Shown in pieces: positions 34,441 through 46,418 of a stretch of 64,000 nt of DNA (positions within the stretch are counted from its first letter, which is position 1; every line of letters starts with the position of its first letter). Source of the DNA: Eucommia ulmoides (taxonomy: Eukaryota; Streptophyta; Magnoliopsida; Garryales; Eucommiaceae). The position numbers and the translations under genes are program-made. The notes beneath the pieces were generated by a model. That model worked only from the letters and a program-made list of their open reading frames with translations, searched no databases and was not told the origin of the DNA. The stretch spans positions 11,856,905-11,920,904 of the forward strand of contig CM028335.1 of assembly GCA_016647705.1 (NCBI GenBank). The letters run 5' to 3'.

Positions 34441-36225
34441 TGTCGAGAAGACAACTATGATATAGCAAGATAATAAAATTATTTTTCACATTTAAAGTTT
34501 TACTTTTATCATCGTAAAACTGTCCATTTTTATCAATTTTTTTTTTTTTTGGAATTAAATGCGAAAATATAATTTCACGATTTATATAGAAGACAGTACA
34601 CACCTTTACATTAATATTTTCAATTTAACGACAATTCCTATGGTTCACGGCCAATACGGCACTCACCAAAGCTTATTTTGCTTATTATTGGTAAGTTGTA
34701 TTAATCAAATGTCACCTAAAATGTTAATATGTTCAAATTGAAACTATAAGGACCAAAGTAAAATAATGGTAACAACACATTGGTGCAAAGTGGCAAGCCA
34801 CCGAAACATACATACCAGAGACATCAATGACATGCTTTGTTTGCAAATTGAAATAAACTAATTTTCCCTTCTGATATAACTAAACAAAATTCTTTCCTCC
34901 TACTTGGGAATTTGTATGGTTTATAAAAAAATAAATGAACTCTTAGTTATTGGAGCTTACTAGACCCTTAGCCCCATACAATGGTATTCTTTTGTACGTT
35001 ATCTAAATTATCATTTGGTTACATCATCAATCAATCCATTTTTTCTTGAAATTGGATGGCTTGAATTATTTTTTTTCCCCCTAAAAGAGCTTAGGCTTTT
35101 AGGATTCTTGTTTTGTATTACCTAGTTCTTTCTTAGAACATGAAATGACAAGCAATATACCTGTGCTTGAGCCACTTCCTAATAAGTAAATGAAGAAAAA
35201 AAAAAAAAAAAAAACCTACCAGAACCAACACAACCACAAAATTGTATAATAGCTACCACTCAATGGAGGAAACAAGATTCTTTAATATTCCATTGATTTA
35301 TTATTATTATTATTATTATTATTGCTAGGTACCAATTAAATTTTCCTTTCACGAGAAATTGTATATTTCTATTTTACTGTAGCTAGCAACCTAGCACATC
35401 TATGAAATTATATAGACTCACATGGTCACATCAATCCAAATTTTAAACAAGAAAAGGTTTGCACTATTCAGCCAAATCGATCAAATTTTAAGAATATAAT
35501 AGACAAATAAACACCACTCTCGATGGCATCATGACTACTAAGGATATAACACAATCGGTTCCGTAGAGGATCCAAGTTTGGTGCATGATGAAATCATATC
35601 TTTATTTATCTATATTTTCATCACAATACAATTAAAGAGCCTTCAGTTATTTATAGAGATACATACATGCACATAAATTGTTTAATGAACTGCTAATTAC
35701 ATTTTTAGAGCTAACAATTGTATCTTTTATTTTATTTTATTTTTTTCCAAAAAATGGATCACAGGTTTCAAAATGACAATTTTAAGATTCTTTAATTCAG
35801 CGAATTAGAGACTCACCGATCAGGTTCACGTGGTCCGTGATCTTGTCACACGGAGTCACCTTAGACAATAGTCACAATTAGTCCGTGATACTGGAATTAA
35901 ATGGCCACTATTAATTGTGCCATCAAATGAAGTAATATAGATAAATGAAGACACATAACCCAACATGTGTCTAACAATATTATGCTGTCACAATTGGTCA
36001 ACATAGTTAGACAATATGCTATTACCACAAGAGTTTTAACCCAAGTCAAACCGTGTATTGGGTTATATTGTTGGGCTTATATCTGAATTATGTCCTATCG
36101 AATAGTATTCACACACTGATCCGCAGGCCCTCACTATCCGTATAAAGTGATTTTTTTTTTCCCAATTATTACTTCATTTATTATGAATAATAGGTATCAT
36201 AACCCAATCCTAAGATAATCGCAAA
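34441..36225. other. non-coding interior of nested LTR element
   Basis: No protein can be followed on either strand. 34570-34600 (AGAAGACAGTACACACCT) still matches LTR text at 45934-45952, so LTR sequence reaches at least that far. The remainder is AT-rich with a poly-A run near 35195-35213 and a (TTA)n tract at 35297-35323. Confidence 0.55.
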
Positions 36226-36240
36226 CCCGCTCTAATACCA
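36226..36240 (-). other. primer-binding site of nested element
   Basis: The minus strand reads TGGTATTAGAGCGGG two bases after the LTR terminal CA. This is one change from the initiator-Met tRNA PBS core TGGTATCAGAGC. Confidence 0.8.
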
Positions 36241-36242
36241 CC

Positions 36243-37044
36243 TGTAACGGCCTGATTTCCTAGGACCATTACGTGGTTTCTTTTATTGGAGAATTTAACT
36301 GAAACCGAATCACCAATATTTTTATTCTATATATTTGGATAAATTTTACAAACAACAACGATAATTTTAGTTGTCGATTTTATAGCGGTAACTAATAAAC
36401 ATAATAATTATAATTTAAATACAATCAAATTACCAATAATTTATTCCGAATTAATCCGAGAAATTTTACAAACAATGGAAACAATCATAAATATCGAATT
36501 GATTGATTCAATTCTTACACCGTTAATAAATTCAACTATTACAAATTAATTAGAAATTCAACTGAAATTTCTGTTGCCGCATTATTTTTAAATACCCAAA
36601 TAAATTTCTGACATCGGTCAATTTAATACTAACGTTTAAATTTGTAATTTAATATACAATTATGGCGATAATTATAATTATCGATTTAGATTTTACAATA
36701 CGATGACAATAATTATATTCAATTTATAGAATCAGTTTTTACAATGGTAAATATTAATTACAATTATTTCAAACATAATTTCTTATATAATTCCTATTAT
36801 CGTTTCGTTCTCACCGGCCCTGTAATTAAAACTGTGGGGTTGTGAGCTAACGCTCAGTAGAACTCTAACTCCTTTAATATGTGCATTTAATTATTACAAC
36901 AAATAAAACACATTGGCATGGTTTTCACGTAATTTCCACATAATCATAATTAATTCATCAAAATTTAATAGCTAAAATTCCACAACATTATTAAACTTAT
37001 ATAAAATAATATTTTTTCAAAAATATAAATTTTCGAGTATTGCA
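36243..37044 (-). repeat. 5' LTR of nested element
   Basis: 802 bp. On the minus strand it starts TGCAATACTCGAAAATTT and ends CAGGCCGTTACA. The last 58 bp on the plus-strand right side have no counterpart in the left repeat. Confidence 0.8.
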
Positions 37045-37050
37045 ACAAAA

Positions 37051-38178
37051 GTATAACATGAAGTTGAACTCCGAGAAATGTGCCTTCAGTCTAACAACGG
37101 GCAAATTCTTAGGTTTCGTGGTGAACAAGGCGGGTATTAAGGTTGATGCTGGATAAATAGAAGCTGACAGAAGGATGAAGTCCTCCACAATGATACGTGA
37201 AGTTCAAGTGCTGATTGGGAGATTGGCGGCACTAAATAGGTTCATATCCAAATTTTACAGATAGATGCATTCATTTCTTCAAAATCTGAAGGGGGAGCAA
37301 AATTTTTTATTGGGATGCAGAGAGCAAATGTGCCTTGCAGTCCATCAAGGATTACCTGGGCTTAGTCGAGACTTTAGCCAAGGTTGAGCCCACAGATGAT
37401 CTATACCTATACTTAGTAGTTACCGCTATTGTGGTTAGCGCAACATTGGTGAAGGAATGTGCAGGAGGGTAGAGACCAGTTTTCTATGTAAGATAATCAT
37501 TGGTACTGGCAAAACCCCGCTACACTGAGCTTGAGAAGCTCACCTTAGCTTTGATAACCGTAGCTCGGAAGCTGCGACCTTACTTCCAAGCGCATGCAAT
37601 CATTGTGCTAACCTCGTACCCGCTCAAAACAGTAATGCACAGACCAGAAGCTTCGGGCCGCCTCATGAAGTGAGTGGTAGAGATGGGAGAATTATACGTA
37701 ACCTACAAACTGAGGACAACAATCAAAGGCCAAGTGTTGGCCGATTTCATTGCTGAGCTAACACCCCTAGAAGGGATGATTGTGGAGGACGGAGAATGTT
37801 CGATAACTCCAATAAGACCTTGAAAATTATGGATTGACGGAGCATTAAACTCACGAGAATGTGGAGTCAGCATAATTCTAGAAACTCTAGAGGGTGATCA
37901 ACTTGAGAATGCTGTACAACTCGAATTTTGAACATCCAACAACGAGACAGAGTACGAGGCTGTGATCCTGGGCCTGACCTTAGTAAAGGAGCTGGGGGCC
38001 CATTGTGTAAAGATCAAATCAAATTCACAACTTGTGGTCTACCAGATAAACAGGGCTTACGTGGTTAACGAATGGAGGTTGCGCTTCTACGTCGATAAAG
38101 TAAAGGAGTTAACAAAGGCCTTTGACCACTGTAAAGTCAAAGCTATTTTAAGGACTGAGAATGAGAAAGCTGATGAGG
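37051..38178 (+). pseudogene. gypsy reverse transcriptase end, RNase H and second RNase H
   Basis: This resumes with MKLNSEKCAFSLTTGKFLGF and an IEADRRM-type connection (stops inside). RNase H follows (RYTELEKLTLALITVARKL, then AIIVLTSYPLKTVMHRPEAS and GELYVTYKLRTTIKGQVLAD with FIAEL). Next comes the archaeal-like RNase H: WIDGALNSRECGVSIIL, SNNETEYEAVILGLTL, IKSNSQLVVYQI and RTENEKADEVSSLL. D, E and D residues of this second domain (WIDGA, NNETEYEA, KSNSQ with Asp replaced by Asn) are partly kept. Stops occur at about 37156, 37262, 37823 and 37929. It ends two codons after the EKAD motif, where the truncated LTR begins. Confidence 0.85.
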
Positions 38179-38630
38179 TGTCTAGCTTACTAATGAGGCC
38201 CAGTTGAGCGTATGGGTCGACCTAGTGCCAAATGATGCCCCTCAATGGGGGTTTAAATATCATGCCCGAATATGGTAGATCCATAGTAGTTATTGCCTCA
38301 CCTACCCTACTCATGATGCGCAAACGTGATTAACGCATCATCCCATAATGGGTACACAAACGACATTCACGATAGCTAAGAAAGAAACGTGGAGATGATC
38401 ATGGCCAGAACGCCGACGAGTAGGATCGATGCACATATATATGAGAAAGATAGGTATCAAAAGACAACAACACTCTCTTAACATTACACTAAATATCCAT
38501 TAAAGCTTTCATTCGCTCTTTAGAGAAATTTGACTTTATTATCACGCCGAGAGTTCTTTGGTCAACACCACACCGGTGTCCCCCCATAAAACTAATGAGT
38601 TTTGTAGGTCGAGTTGCAAATTATTCAACA
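38179..38630 (+). repeat. 3' LTR of Tat-type gypsy element, truncated
   Basis: 452 bp matching 31090-31592 of the 5' LTR. The start is missing (144 bp) and about 57 bp are lost before the final ATTCAACA. TGATA follows. Confidence 0.75.
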
Positions 38631-38635
38631 TGATA

Positions 38636-40599
38636 TTTTTAGAATTTTTAGTTTTCACAATTGTATTACATTTAATTAACATGGTTTTATACATTATCCA
38701 AACACAAGTGAGTGTTACATTCAACATCCAAATTACTTCATGTTAAATTCAACACATTCATATAATTTGATTTATTATCAACAATAATTGGTATTTTTTC
38801 TATTGCATTAGATGTTATATTCAACACTTAACATTAACATTACAATTAATATTATATATAACATTCACATGCATTCTAATTTAGAATTCTAAAAATAATT
38901 AATATCTCATTTTGAAGATAAAACTTTATAGATCATTGTGGTATAAAAAAATAATTGAACAACAATCACAATTGATTTTTTTTTTTTGTAGGTTTCGTTT
39001 TCAGTTTCAGTAAAAGTTTATTACCATATTTTGTTTTGCGTTTTAGGGGTGAATATATGTATGGAAGGTAACGATTCACTAATATGGAGCAAATTAGTCC
39101 ATTTTGAAATAAATAACTCGTACAGTAGTATATGTGAACGTTTGCTTGCTCATATGTGAACATTCATGTTGCTATGGTTTTTAAACATTTAGAAATCTAT
39201 ATTTTTTTTTTCAAAAATATAAAATATGTATATCAAAATGAAGAGCATGAATTGTACATTAAAAATGATATTTTCTTTATTGGAAATGTTCGTAATTTTG
39301 ATTTCTGTAGGCATGGGTTATTCCAATATAAATCCAACTTTCATTTTTATGTATAAGGTTTCAGATTTTGTAGAATGTCATAAATTGTAAATGGAAGGTC
39401 AAACATGGTTAAAAATGGAGACAGTTTTGGAAAAATTTTGGAGGACCAAATACTTATTTTCGACATTTGTTTTTTTTTTTTTTTCAATAGTTTACCTCAT
39501 TTTGGAGGACTAAATAATAAAAAGAGAAAATTGCCGAACACTCTTGATAATAAAGTCAATCTACCGGTTGGCCCCTCAAGTTTTTTCTTGCACATAATAG
39601 CCCTGAAGTTAGTGTTTTATGTTAGCCAAACGTCTTGATTTTAAATCTGAAGTTTTCTTTGGATGATTTTACCCTTTCGCATTTTGAATGGATGTTGTGC
39701 TCATCATGCTTTCCATTCACCTAGCTTTTTCTCCCCCCTTCTATCTCCTTCTCTCTCTTGCTCTTTTATCTGCTCTCTCTTTCTTTCTCAAATCTAGAAA
39801 ATTCCAGATCTGGCTTTTCCAAATATGGAAAATTCCATATTTACTCGGTGAATTTTTAGATTTGTGATCTCTTTTAGCCACCATACTCGTCGTCCTGCTC
39901 TCTCTTTCTGCTTTGTCAATCACCGCTAGATCTGTCGTTGTTTATTCGCCGTCGTGCTCGCTGTTTGCCGTGCTTTCTCTCTCTCTCTCTCTCTCTCTCT
40001 TCAATGGCTTTCTCAGATCTGAAAAAATCCAAATCTGCTTGGTGAATATTACATGATCTCCTGTTATATATAAAAATATAATCATGCTGAATATAACACG
40101 ATCTCATGTTATATTCAACATGATCTCGTGTTGAATAGAACATGATCTCGTGTTATATTCCACTTTCGGACAAAATTTCGTTCTTTATTTGTTGTTTTTT
40201 GTTCGACGCGTTATATTTTGAGTATGTTATGTGTTTAATCATTAATGGATATACATCCCATAAAATATTAAAAATATGAATCTTATTTTGTTTGTGTGTT
40301 AGTAATGATAAAAAAATATGTATTTATTTTGAAATTTCAACAAAGAAACGATTTGGTTTTGTTGATTTTTGGATGCATTTGAGTTGATTTTTGTGGCCCA
40401 ACATTAAAGGAAAGGAATTTGTTAGGATATTTTGTTCATCAGTTGAAAAGTACAGAAGGGTAATATTATTACAAAAATAAAAAGGATTATGTTGGTGTCG
40501 AAAAATGGAGAGCAACCAACAATATAGTCTGGAAAGGCACGACACGTGTGAGATTGGTGATGGCATGGTGGACTGGTGAATCTGAAACTTTTGAAGTCT
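38636..40599. other. AT-rich stretch with tandem-repeat remnants
   Basis: 38631-38880 continues the 210-bp repeat family with TTTTTAGAATTTTTAGTTTTC and repeated ACATTCAACAT text. A similar GATCTCGTGTTATATTCAAC pattern recurs at 40050-40160. 39640-40030 is CT-rich, with (CT)n at 39975-39999, and resembles the flanks of the second copia element in inverse orientation. No gene seen. Confidence 0.5.
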
Positions 40600-41035
40600 T
40601 AGAGGTAGCCACAATCCGATCTGAGCTCCTTGACCCGACCTAAGATTCTGTTCAGACTCACAGATGAATATTTCTCCGAGCTAAGCTCGGGTTAATTAAC
40701 CTAATTCGTTTGACAGCCAATAAGCTAGCATATTAGGACACTAATCATCTGGATTGGGCTTTTAGGCCCATTTGTAGAGGTTTGTGGGCCGGCCCACTTG
40801 ACATGGAGAATAGGAACTTCAACACGGCCTGGAGAGGCCCCGGGTATGGAGGACCCGAGCTGAGAGTGTTCGGGCTGTCAGCTTGGCACGATGATCTTCA
40901 GCTCGGCCTGGAGATCTCAAGGAGAACATGAGAGCCCCTATTAGGGAATCCCAACTCCTGATCCGGCCGTTTTTCCATACTTGGAGCGATATCCTTCACG
41001 TGGAGTAGGTGACGAAATTCTCACACATCAGATTA
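40600..41035 (-). mobile_element. probable gypsy LTR fragment
   Basis: A GC-richer island in AT-rich DNA. Read on the minus strand it starts TGTGTGAGAATTTCGTCACC near 41033, like the start of Tat-type LTRs. It carries GCCCATTT, CCCGAGC and CTCGGCC motifs common to them. No second copy, PBS or target duplication was found, so its limits are approximate. Confidence 0.35.
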
Positions 41036-41039
41036 ATTT

Positions 41040-44000
41040 GTAATTTTTTTTTAAGAAGGTTCATCAGTAGTTTTGTCCTCTTATTATGACCCCTCGGTAA
41101 TTGCACCTAATAAAAATCCCTTAAATAGATCCCTACGAGGTAACTGTTTTTTTAACCTGAATGAAACTGAATGAAACTATTAGTAGTAAAATCTCATATG
41201 AAGTCTTTCCCAAAAGAATTCATCACAAACAATAAAAATAAAACAAACATGGAGATTACATATCAAGCGAACTACAACCACGAACACCACTCAATGAACT
41301 TGATTTATTATATAAATTGTGACTAAATTTCATAAATAACCAGATTCTCAAAATAAATTTTAAATGTAAAAAAATCAACAATAGGTACTCTTTAAATACT
41401 CAAAAAATTATAACCATAATTTAATCTCAAAATAATAAAATTAAAATTAAAAATGCATTACATAAACAAAAATGCATTACATAAACAAAACTTAAAAATA
41501 AAAATCAAACTTAATTCTTTTAAGAGGATTATCATACTAATTCTTTTACTTGATATTTTCCAAATGGATGAAGATATCGTTGTAGATTTTTCAAATGAAA
41601 GAGGGTGTCAATGAACTTATTCTTTTTCAAATTATTTTTTTCATGATTCTAATTTTCTAATATCATACCAACATATAGTTATTAATTTAAAAATTAATCA
41701 ATTTTAATAACTTAAAAATGAATAAAAATAAATTATTTAGGCAAGAAAAATCTCCACTATAAATACATAAAATCTATATAAGAAATTAAAATTGGAAGAC
41801 TACACTTAGAACGAATGAGAGCTCACAAAACTATTTCTCTTAATTCTCCTTAATTTATTTTTATTTTTTAATATTTTATTTTATTTAAATGAATTTTAAA
41901 TATGTTTTATTATTAATATATTAATTTTAATGAATTTAATTACTATTTATTATTATCATAGTGGGTTTAATGAATTTTAATTTTTTATATATTTAAAATA
42001 GTAAGATTTTCTATTTAAATAAAAGATAATTTCTTACAATATCTATATCTATATCTACATCTAATATAATTTAATACTAATACTTAAAAGTGGAAGGAGA
42101 GAATATTTTAATGAGATTGGAGAATGACTCTTGCAAGCGTTTGGTGTGTTATTATATATATATATATATATATTAATTTATATCAAATAATGAGTGTCCT
42201 ACTCAATTTATTCCTCTTTATTTTATATTTAATTTTTAATTAATATACAAATATATGATTAATTTCCTTGGTACATATTTTAAATTACATAAAAAATTGT
42301 GATTGAAAAAAATATTTCCAAAAAAATTGTGATTGAAAAAAATATTTCCAACCTAAAATAAATTAGATGCGATATAAATTAATTAGGTTGGAGAATATCT
42401 CTTTTCATTATTTTGGTGAGTTCTTATATTTTTTTTTTTATATTTCAAATAATGAGTGCCATACTCAATTTTTTTTTTTAAGTTATAATTAAAATTTTCT
42501 AATTAATGCACAAATACATCATTAATTTCCCTTGTGCACATTTAAACTTACTTACAAAAATAAATTAAAAAAATATTTTGAAATTAGATACGATATAAAT
42601 TAATAAAATTAGAATTTATTAGAGTTGCAAAAATTGATAAAATTAATTTTAATTTATGGTTATTTATTTTTTATTTTATAATATATTAGTAAAAGTTAAT
42701 TTGTAAAAATATTATTTTATTTTTGCGATTATTTGTGTGATTTACTAAGTAGGGGCAATGCGCGGATCTAACTAGTTAATAATTAAACGAGATAAGTCCT
42801 TCACAAATTGCAGTAATTCCTAAAACATTCAAAGCTTTTGAAAAGGCAGTATATATATATATATATATATATATGCAAGCAATAAGCAAGCGACAAATTC
42901 CCTACTTATGCCTATGGGTTTTAATTTAAAGTCATGCAAAAGAGATTATAATCTTTTTTTGATTCTGAAGTATAATTCATCTTTATGGTATAAAAGAAGA
43001 GAGAGAGAGATGCTTATCTCTTTTAGCTTCCATAATATTTTTTATTTTTTACTTTTGGTTCTCTTCTTTCATTTAATTATATAATTTGAACCCCAACACT
43101 TTTTGATGCTTTCCACAGATAAGAATGTCGGGTTAACAAAAATCAGAGAAAAAAAAAGTTCTATTCTTTTGCAAAAAGGAAAAACATCAGAAAAAGCATT
43201 AAAAGTACTGTTTTTAGATAATTAATTATATAAAATTAATTAATTTATTGGGGGGGGATTTGGCTTTTTCTTTACCCCTTCTAAAGCAGACAGGCTGCTT
43301 CTCCTTTGCTTGAGTCTGGATCATCAATTATTCTTATTGAATTTGGAAAATGCTACAGGCACTCCCTCAATTAATTACAGTTAGAAAATGAATTAAAAAA
43401 AAATAATAATCAGGGATTCAAAGGCTAATGAATTACCAGGGATCAATTTGAGGGTATCTCAAAACTTTAGAGTCAGCAGTGTAATTTCCATTTTTAAAAT
43501 AAATTTCATTACAAGCTCAAGTGTAGAAGTGAAAGAAAGGGTTAAATTAGTAGATAGTCCTATTTTTCATATACAAGTGTTTGCTTTCTATTTTTGAGAA
43601 TTTTATTATTTTATAAAAACTATAAAATAAAATTTTAACTACTTTAATTAAGTTTTGATCCCCAATTTTTTTTTAGAAAATAATCTTCATTCTTTGACCA
43701 TTGTTTTTCCTTAATTTACAAAAAAAAATACAATTCAGTAAAATATAACATTACATGAACATTTACGATTTTTTATGTGTATACGTGAATGTTCCTGTTC
43801 ATTTGATTTGAGTGAATGTTCGCGTATCATTTCTGTGTAGATGTGGATGTTAACGTCATTGTTCAGTGTGATGCTCATTCACTTCATAACTTGAAATTCA
43901 GGATGAAGATTCATGAATATTCTTGTTGTTCGAGTATGTAAACATTCCTGAATTTTTAGTAGAAATTAATATTAATATGTTGTGTTTTAAGTTTAATATG

Positions 44001-44663
44001 TGGATGTTAACTTAGCTATTCACTCACAATGAATAAACAAAAACTTCACTAAAATCAATAAAGATCAATAAATCAAAAGAGATCTGTAATGATGAAGTGC
44101 GTTACCCAATCTGGAATTTTTCATATCTGAAAATTTTTAGAGGCGCAACAAATAATAACAAATCAAAAACATCGGAAAAAAAAAAAAAAAACCTAAGCTC
44201 AATGAAAAACAAATGGTGTAAACATTCACTAAAGTATAATCAACATTCACCAAAACACAAATAAAACTGGAATAAACATTCACAAATAACAACAAATTCC
44301 AGATCTGAACGCATCTCGTGTTTTTCAAATCTAAATCACAGACCAAATTTCAAGAACAACAAATTAGCAAAATCAAATCAAGAACCAAGAACAACCAAGA
44401 AAATCCATTAGCAAAAATCAAATCGGCAAAGATAGATTAGAATTTGATGGAGCCAAACACGGTGTAAATCAGAACAAGATCAAATCCAGATCTGAATGCA
44501 TCTTATGTTTTCTAGATCTAAGCACAAAATAATTCCAAATCTAAAAAATTCCAGAAGGCAATCAAAAACAACAAATCAACAAAGAACAACAATCGGAAAA
44601 AATGGGGAAAGAGAGACGACCATATCTAAAAAATGGAGAGAGATAGAGAGAGTGAGAGTGAGA
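41040..44663. other. AT-rich intergenic stretch
   Basis: No gene seen. TA microsatellites lie at 42149-42172 and 42849-42874. 43740-44000 has repeated ATTACATGAACATT and GTGAATGTTC text. 44280-44660 carries GATCTGAA and CCAGATCT pieces and an AGAGACGACC segment at about 44612 that also occurs right of the copia element at 53879. Confidence 0.5.
42115..42565. repeat. diverged tandem duplication with inner 28-bp repeat
   Basis: Two copies of a unit with CAAATAATGAGTGYCMTACTC, TTAATATACAAATA-like text and ATTAATTTCCYTKGT lie about 285 bp apart. Between them AAAAATTGTGATTGAAAAAA with ATATTTCC is directly repeated twice (about 42289-42343). Confidence 0.75.
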
Positions 44664-45037
44664 TGTTGGAATTTAATCCCCATAAATCTCAATTGAATCT
44701 ATAAACCTTAATCAACATGTTAAATCACCAAAGGTTCTACCAACACATAAACAAGTATACCTAGATCCATTATGAACGATTGCCTACTGTTGCGAAAATA
44801 CTGCGACAGTCGATCTCGAGCATAACGCAAACGGGGAGAGGGGGCTGGTTTGTGGTCTTTCTCAACCAAATCTCCTTAGTTCCTCTCGGGATCGTCATCT
44901 CTCTTCCAGATAGAGAGAAGGGAAAACAATTTTTTTTTTGATTTGGTGTCTTGGGGATCATAACCTATAAGAATCCTTTTATATCACGTAACTAGGGTTC
45001 CCATAATCCTCAAATTAGCAAAATTAAACTAGTATCT
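44664..45037 (-). repeat. 3' LTR of second copia element, outer part
   Basis: It starts TGTTGGAATTTAATCCCC and follows the right LTR closely (shared TCGATCTCGAGC, GAACNAGGAGAGGGGGNTGG, GGATCGTCATCTCTCTTCC). It breaks at AGTATCT, where the nested element starts. Confidence 0.9.
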
Positions 45038-46387
45038 TGTCACACCCCCACCCCGAACACCCGTCACCGTGGGGCCGGCGTGACATCGACACGATCTCAT
45101 CTTAACGTCAAATCCACTAGTAAACGACAAAGTGCGTACAAAAATATACAACCATTTTTTTTTTCTAACCATATATAACATCCTTAACTGGGGACACACC
45201 CATCCCTGAATTATAATAACAACAAAAGTATAACAACAATGAAACTCTCACAAGTTCGCCTCAGACAGCTCCCCCCAAAATGTTTCCATACTACACCATC
45301 GCTGGACTCTACCTAGTGCCAGTAAGGGACCGACTCCTAACTGTTGTACCTGCGAGTGTACTGCCTTCTAAGTAAAATATTTTTTAAAATAATAATACAT
45401 TCTAAATATTACCACAATTAAATATGGATCACACATAAGTATATAAGCAGTGAAAATAAAGCGATATAGATAAGTTTCATCTAAATCCATCTAGTATAAA
45501 ATAATACCAATCATCATAATAAATAATAAATCACCCAATGTGAGTAAAACACCACATCTCAAACACACCACTCCACCACAACACACATTGGCTAGCCATA
45601 GTGATCGTTTTAACCTCACGATCGGGAGTTGCAATGGTACCGTACCATCCGTAGGATATGCCTTTCTACGAACACCCATCACTCCGCTAAAGCGGATAAT
45701 CACTGCGCAGTATAAACGTCTAACATCACTCTGTCGAAGCAGATAAACATCACTGGCCGAAGTGAATAACATTACTTCGATGAAACGGATAAACATCACT
45801 CCGCCGAAGCGGATCACATCACTCAATAATATCGTCTAATCAACATTGTCAAATCACCACATAATTTTTAAAATCATTTAATTTAAATACAACCATTTTC
45901 CATCATAGATATGTATACAAATAATTTGGCAAGAAGATAGTACACTCACCTCGATATCTATTTTGCAAAACGGATACTGACCACACTCTATCTGGATGCC
46001 GGTGCCTGTGAACCTAATTATGACAGAGCCTATATTAATATTTTATGTAAAATCACCTAATCATGTAATGCAGGCCCTAAGTTCCGCATACTTTCATTCC
46101 TCATATTTTATTTATGAAAATTGTTATTATTTTGATAATTTCATTCCGTTAATTATTGCATAAAATCTTGTATTATGAATGATCCCAAATTTACTATTCC
46201 GGTTACAAAAATTTTTATGCTAGAATTTAATTTAACAAAACTAAAATAAATTTAACGAAAAACGATATCCATTCCGAATCATTCATGGGCTGCGAAATGG
46301 ATTTTTGGTTTTTATTTGGGTTGTTTGTGTAATTTATTTATTTTTTCTTTTCTTTTCCTTCTTTCTTTTTTTTTTTCTTTCCCAGTG

Positions 46388-46418
<31 letters not shown>

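Larger units (their letters stand above)
33412..37044 (-). mobile_element. non-coding LTR element nested in gypsy reverse transcriptase
   Basis: It starts TGTAACGACCCGG and ends TTGCA, flanked by ACGAA (33407-33411) and ACAAA (37045-37049). Taking it out joins EEAFMILR to MYNMKLNSEKCAF in the gypsy protein. The repeats 33412-34155 and 36243-36986 are equal in length (744 bp) and start alike (TGTAACGACCCGGTTTCC, TGTAACGGCCTGATTTCC). A PBS two bases from the right repeat fixes minus orientation. No gag or pol is readable between them, so it would depend on a relative for movement. The ends CGGGTCGTTACA and TGCAATACTCG are of the kind seen in chromovirus-type gypsy LTRs. Beyond 34155 the left repeat continues with material absent from the right one. 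Confidence 0.8.
30946..38630 (+). mobile_element. Ty3-gypsy element, Tat type, gag and integrase deleted
   Basis: Plus-oriented. The flanks are TGATA on both sides (30941-30945, 38631-38635). The 5' LTR spans 30946-31592 and the shortened 3' LTR 38179-38630. A PBS region reading ATTTGGTGCCGTATGTGGG follows the 5' LTR. Coding order is protease, reverse transcriptase, RNase H, then a second, archaeal-like RNase H, the dual arrangement of the Tat lineage. Only about 270 bp lie between the PBS and the protease, so gag is gone. The second RNase H runs straight into LTR sequence, so integrase is gone too. Another LTR element sits inside reverse transcriptase at 33412-37044. Confidence 0.85.

Noticed and set aside
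33412..37044. Endogenous pararetrovirus or intron in the gypsy reverse transcriptase
   Set aside because: TG..CA ends, target duplication, paired terminal repeats and a tRNA-Met PBS identify an LTR element. No viral domain is present.
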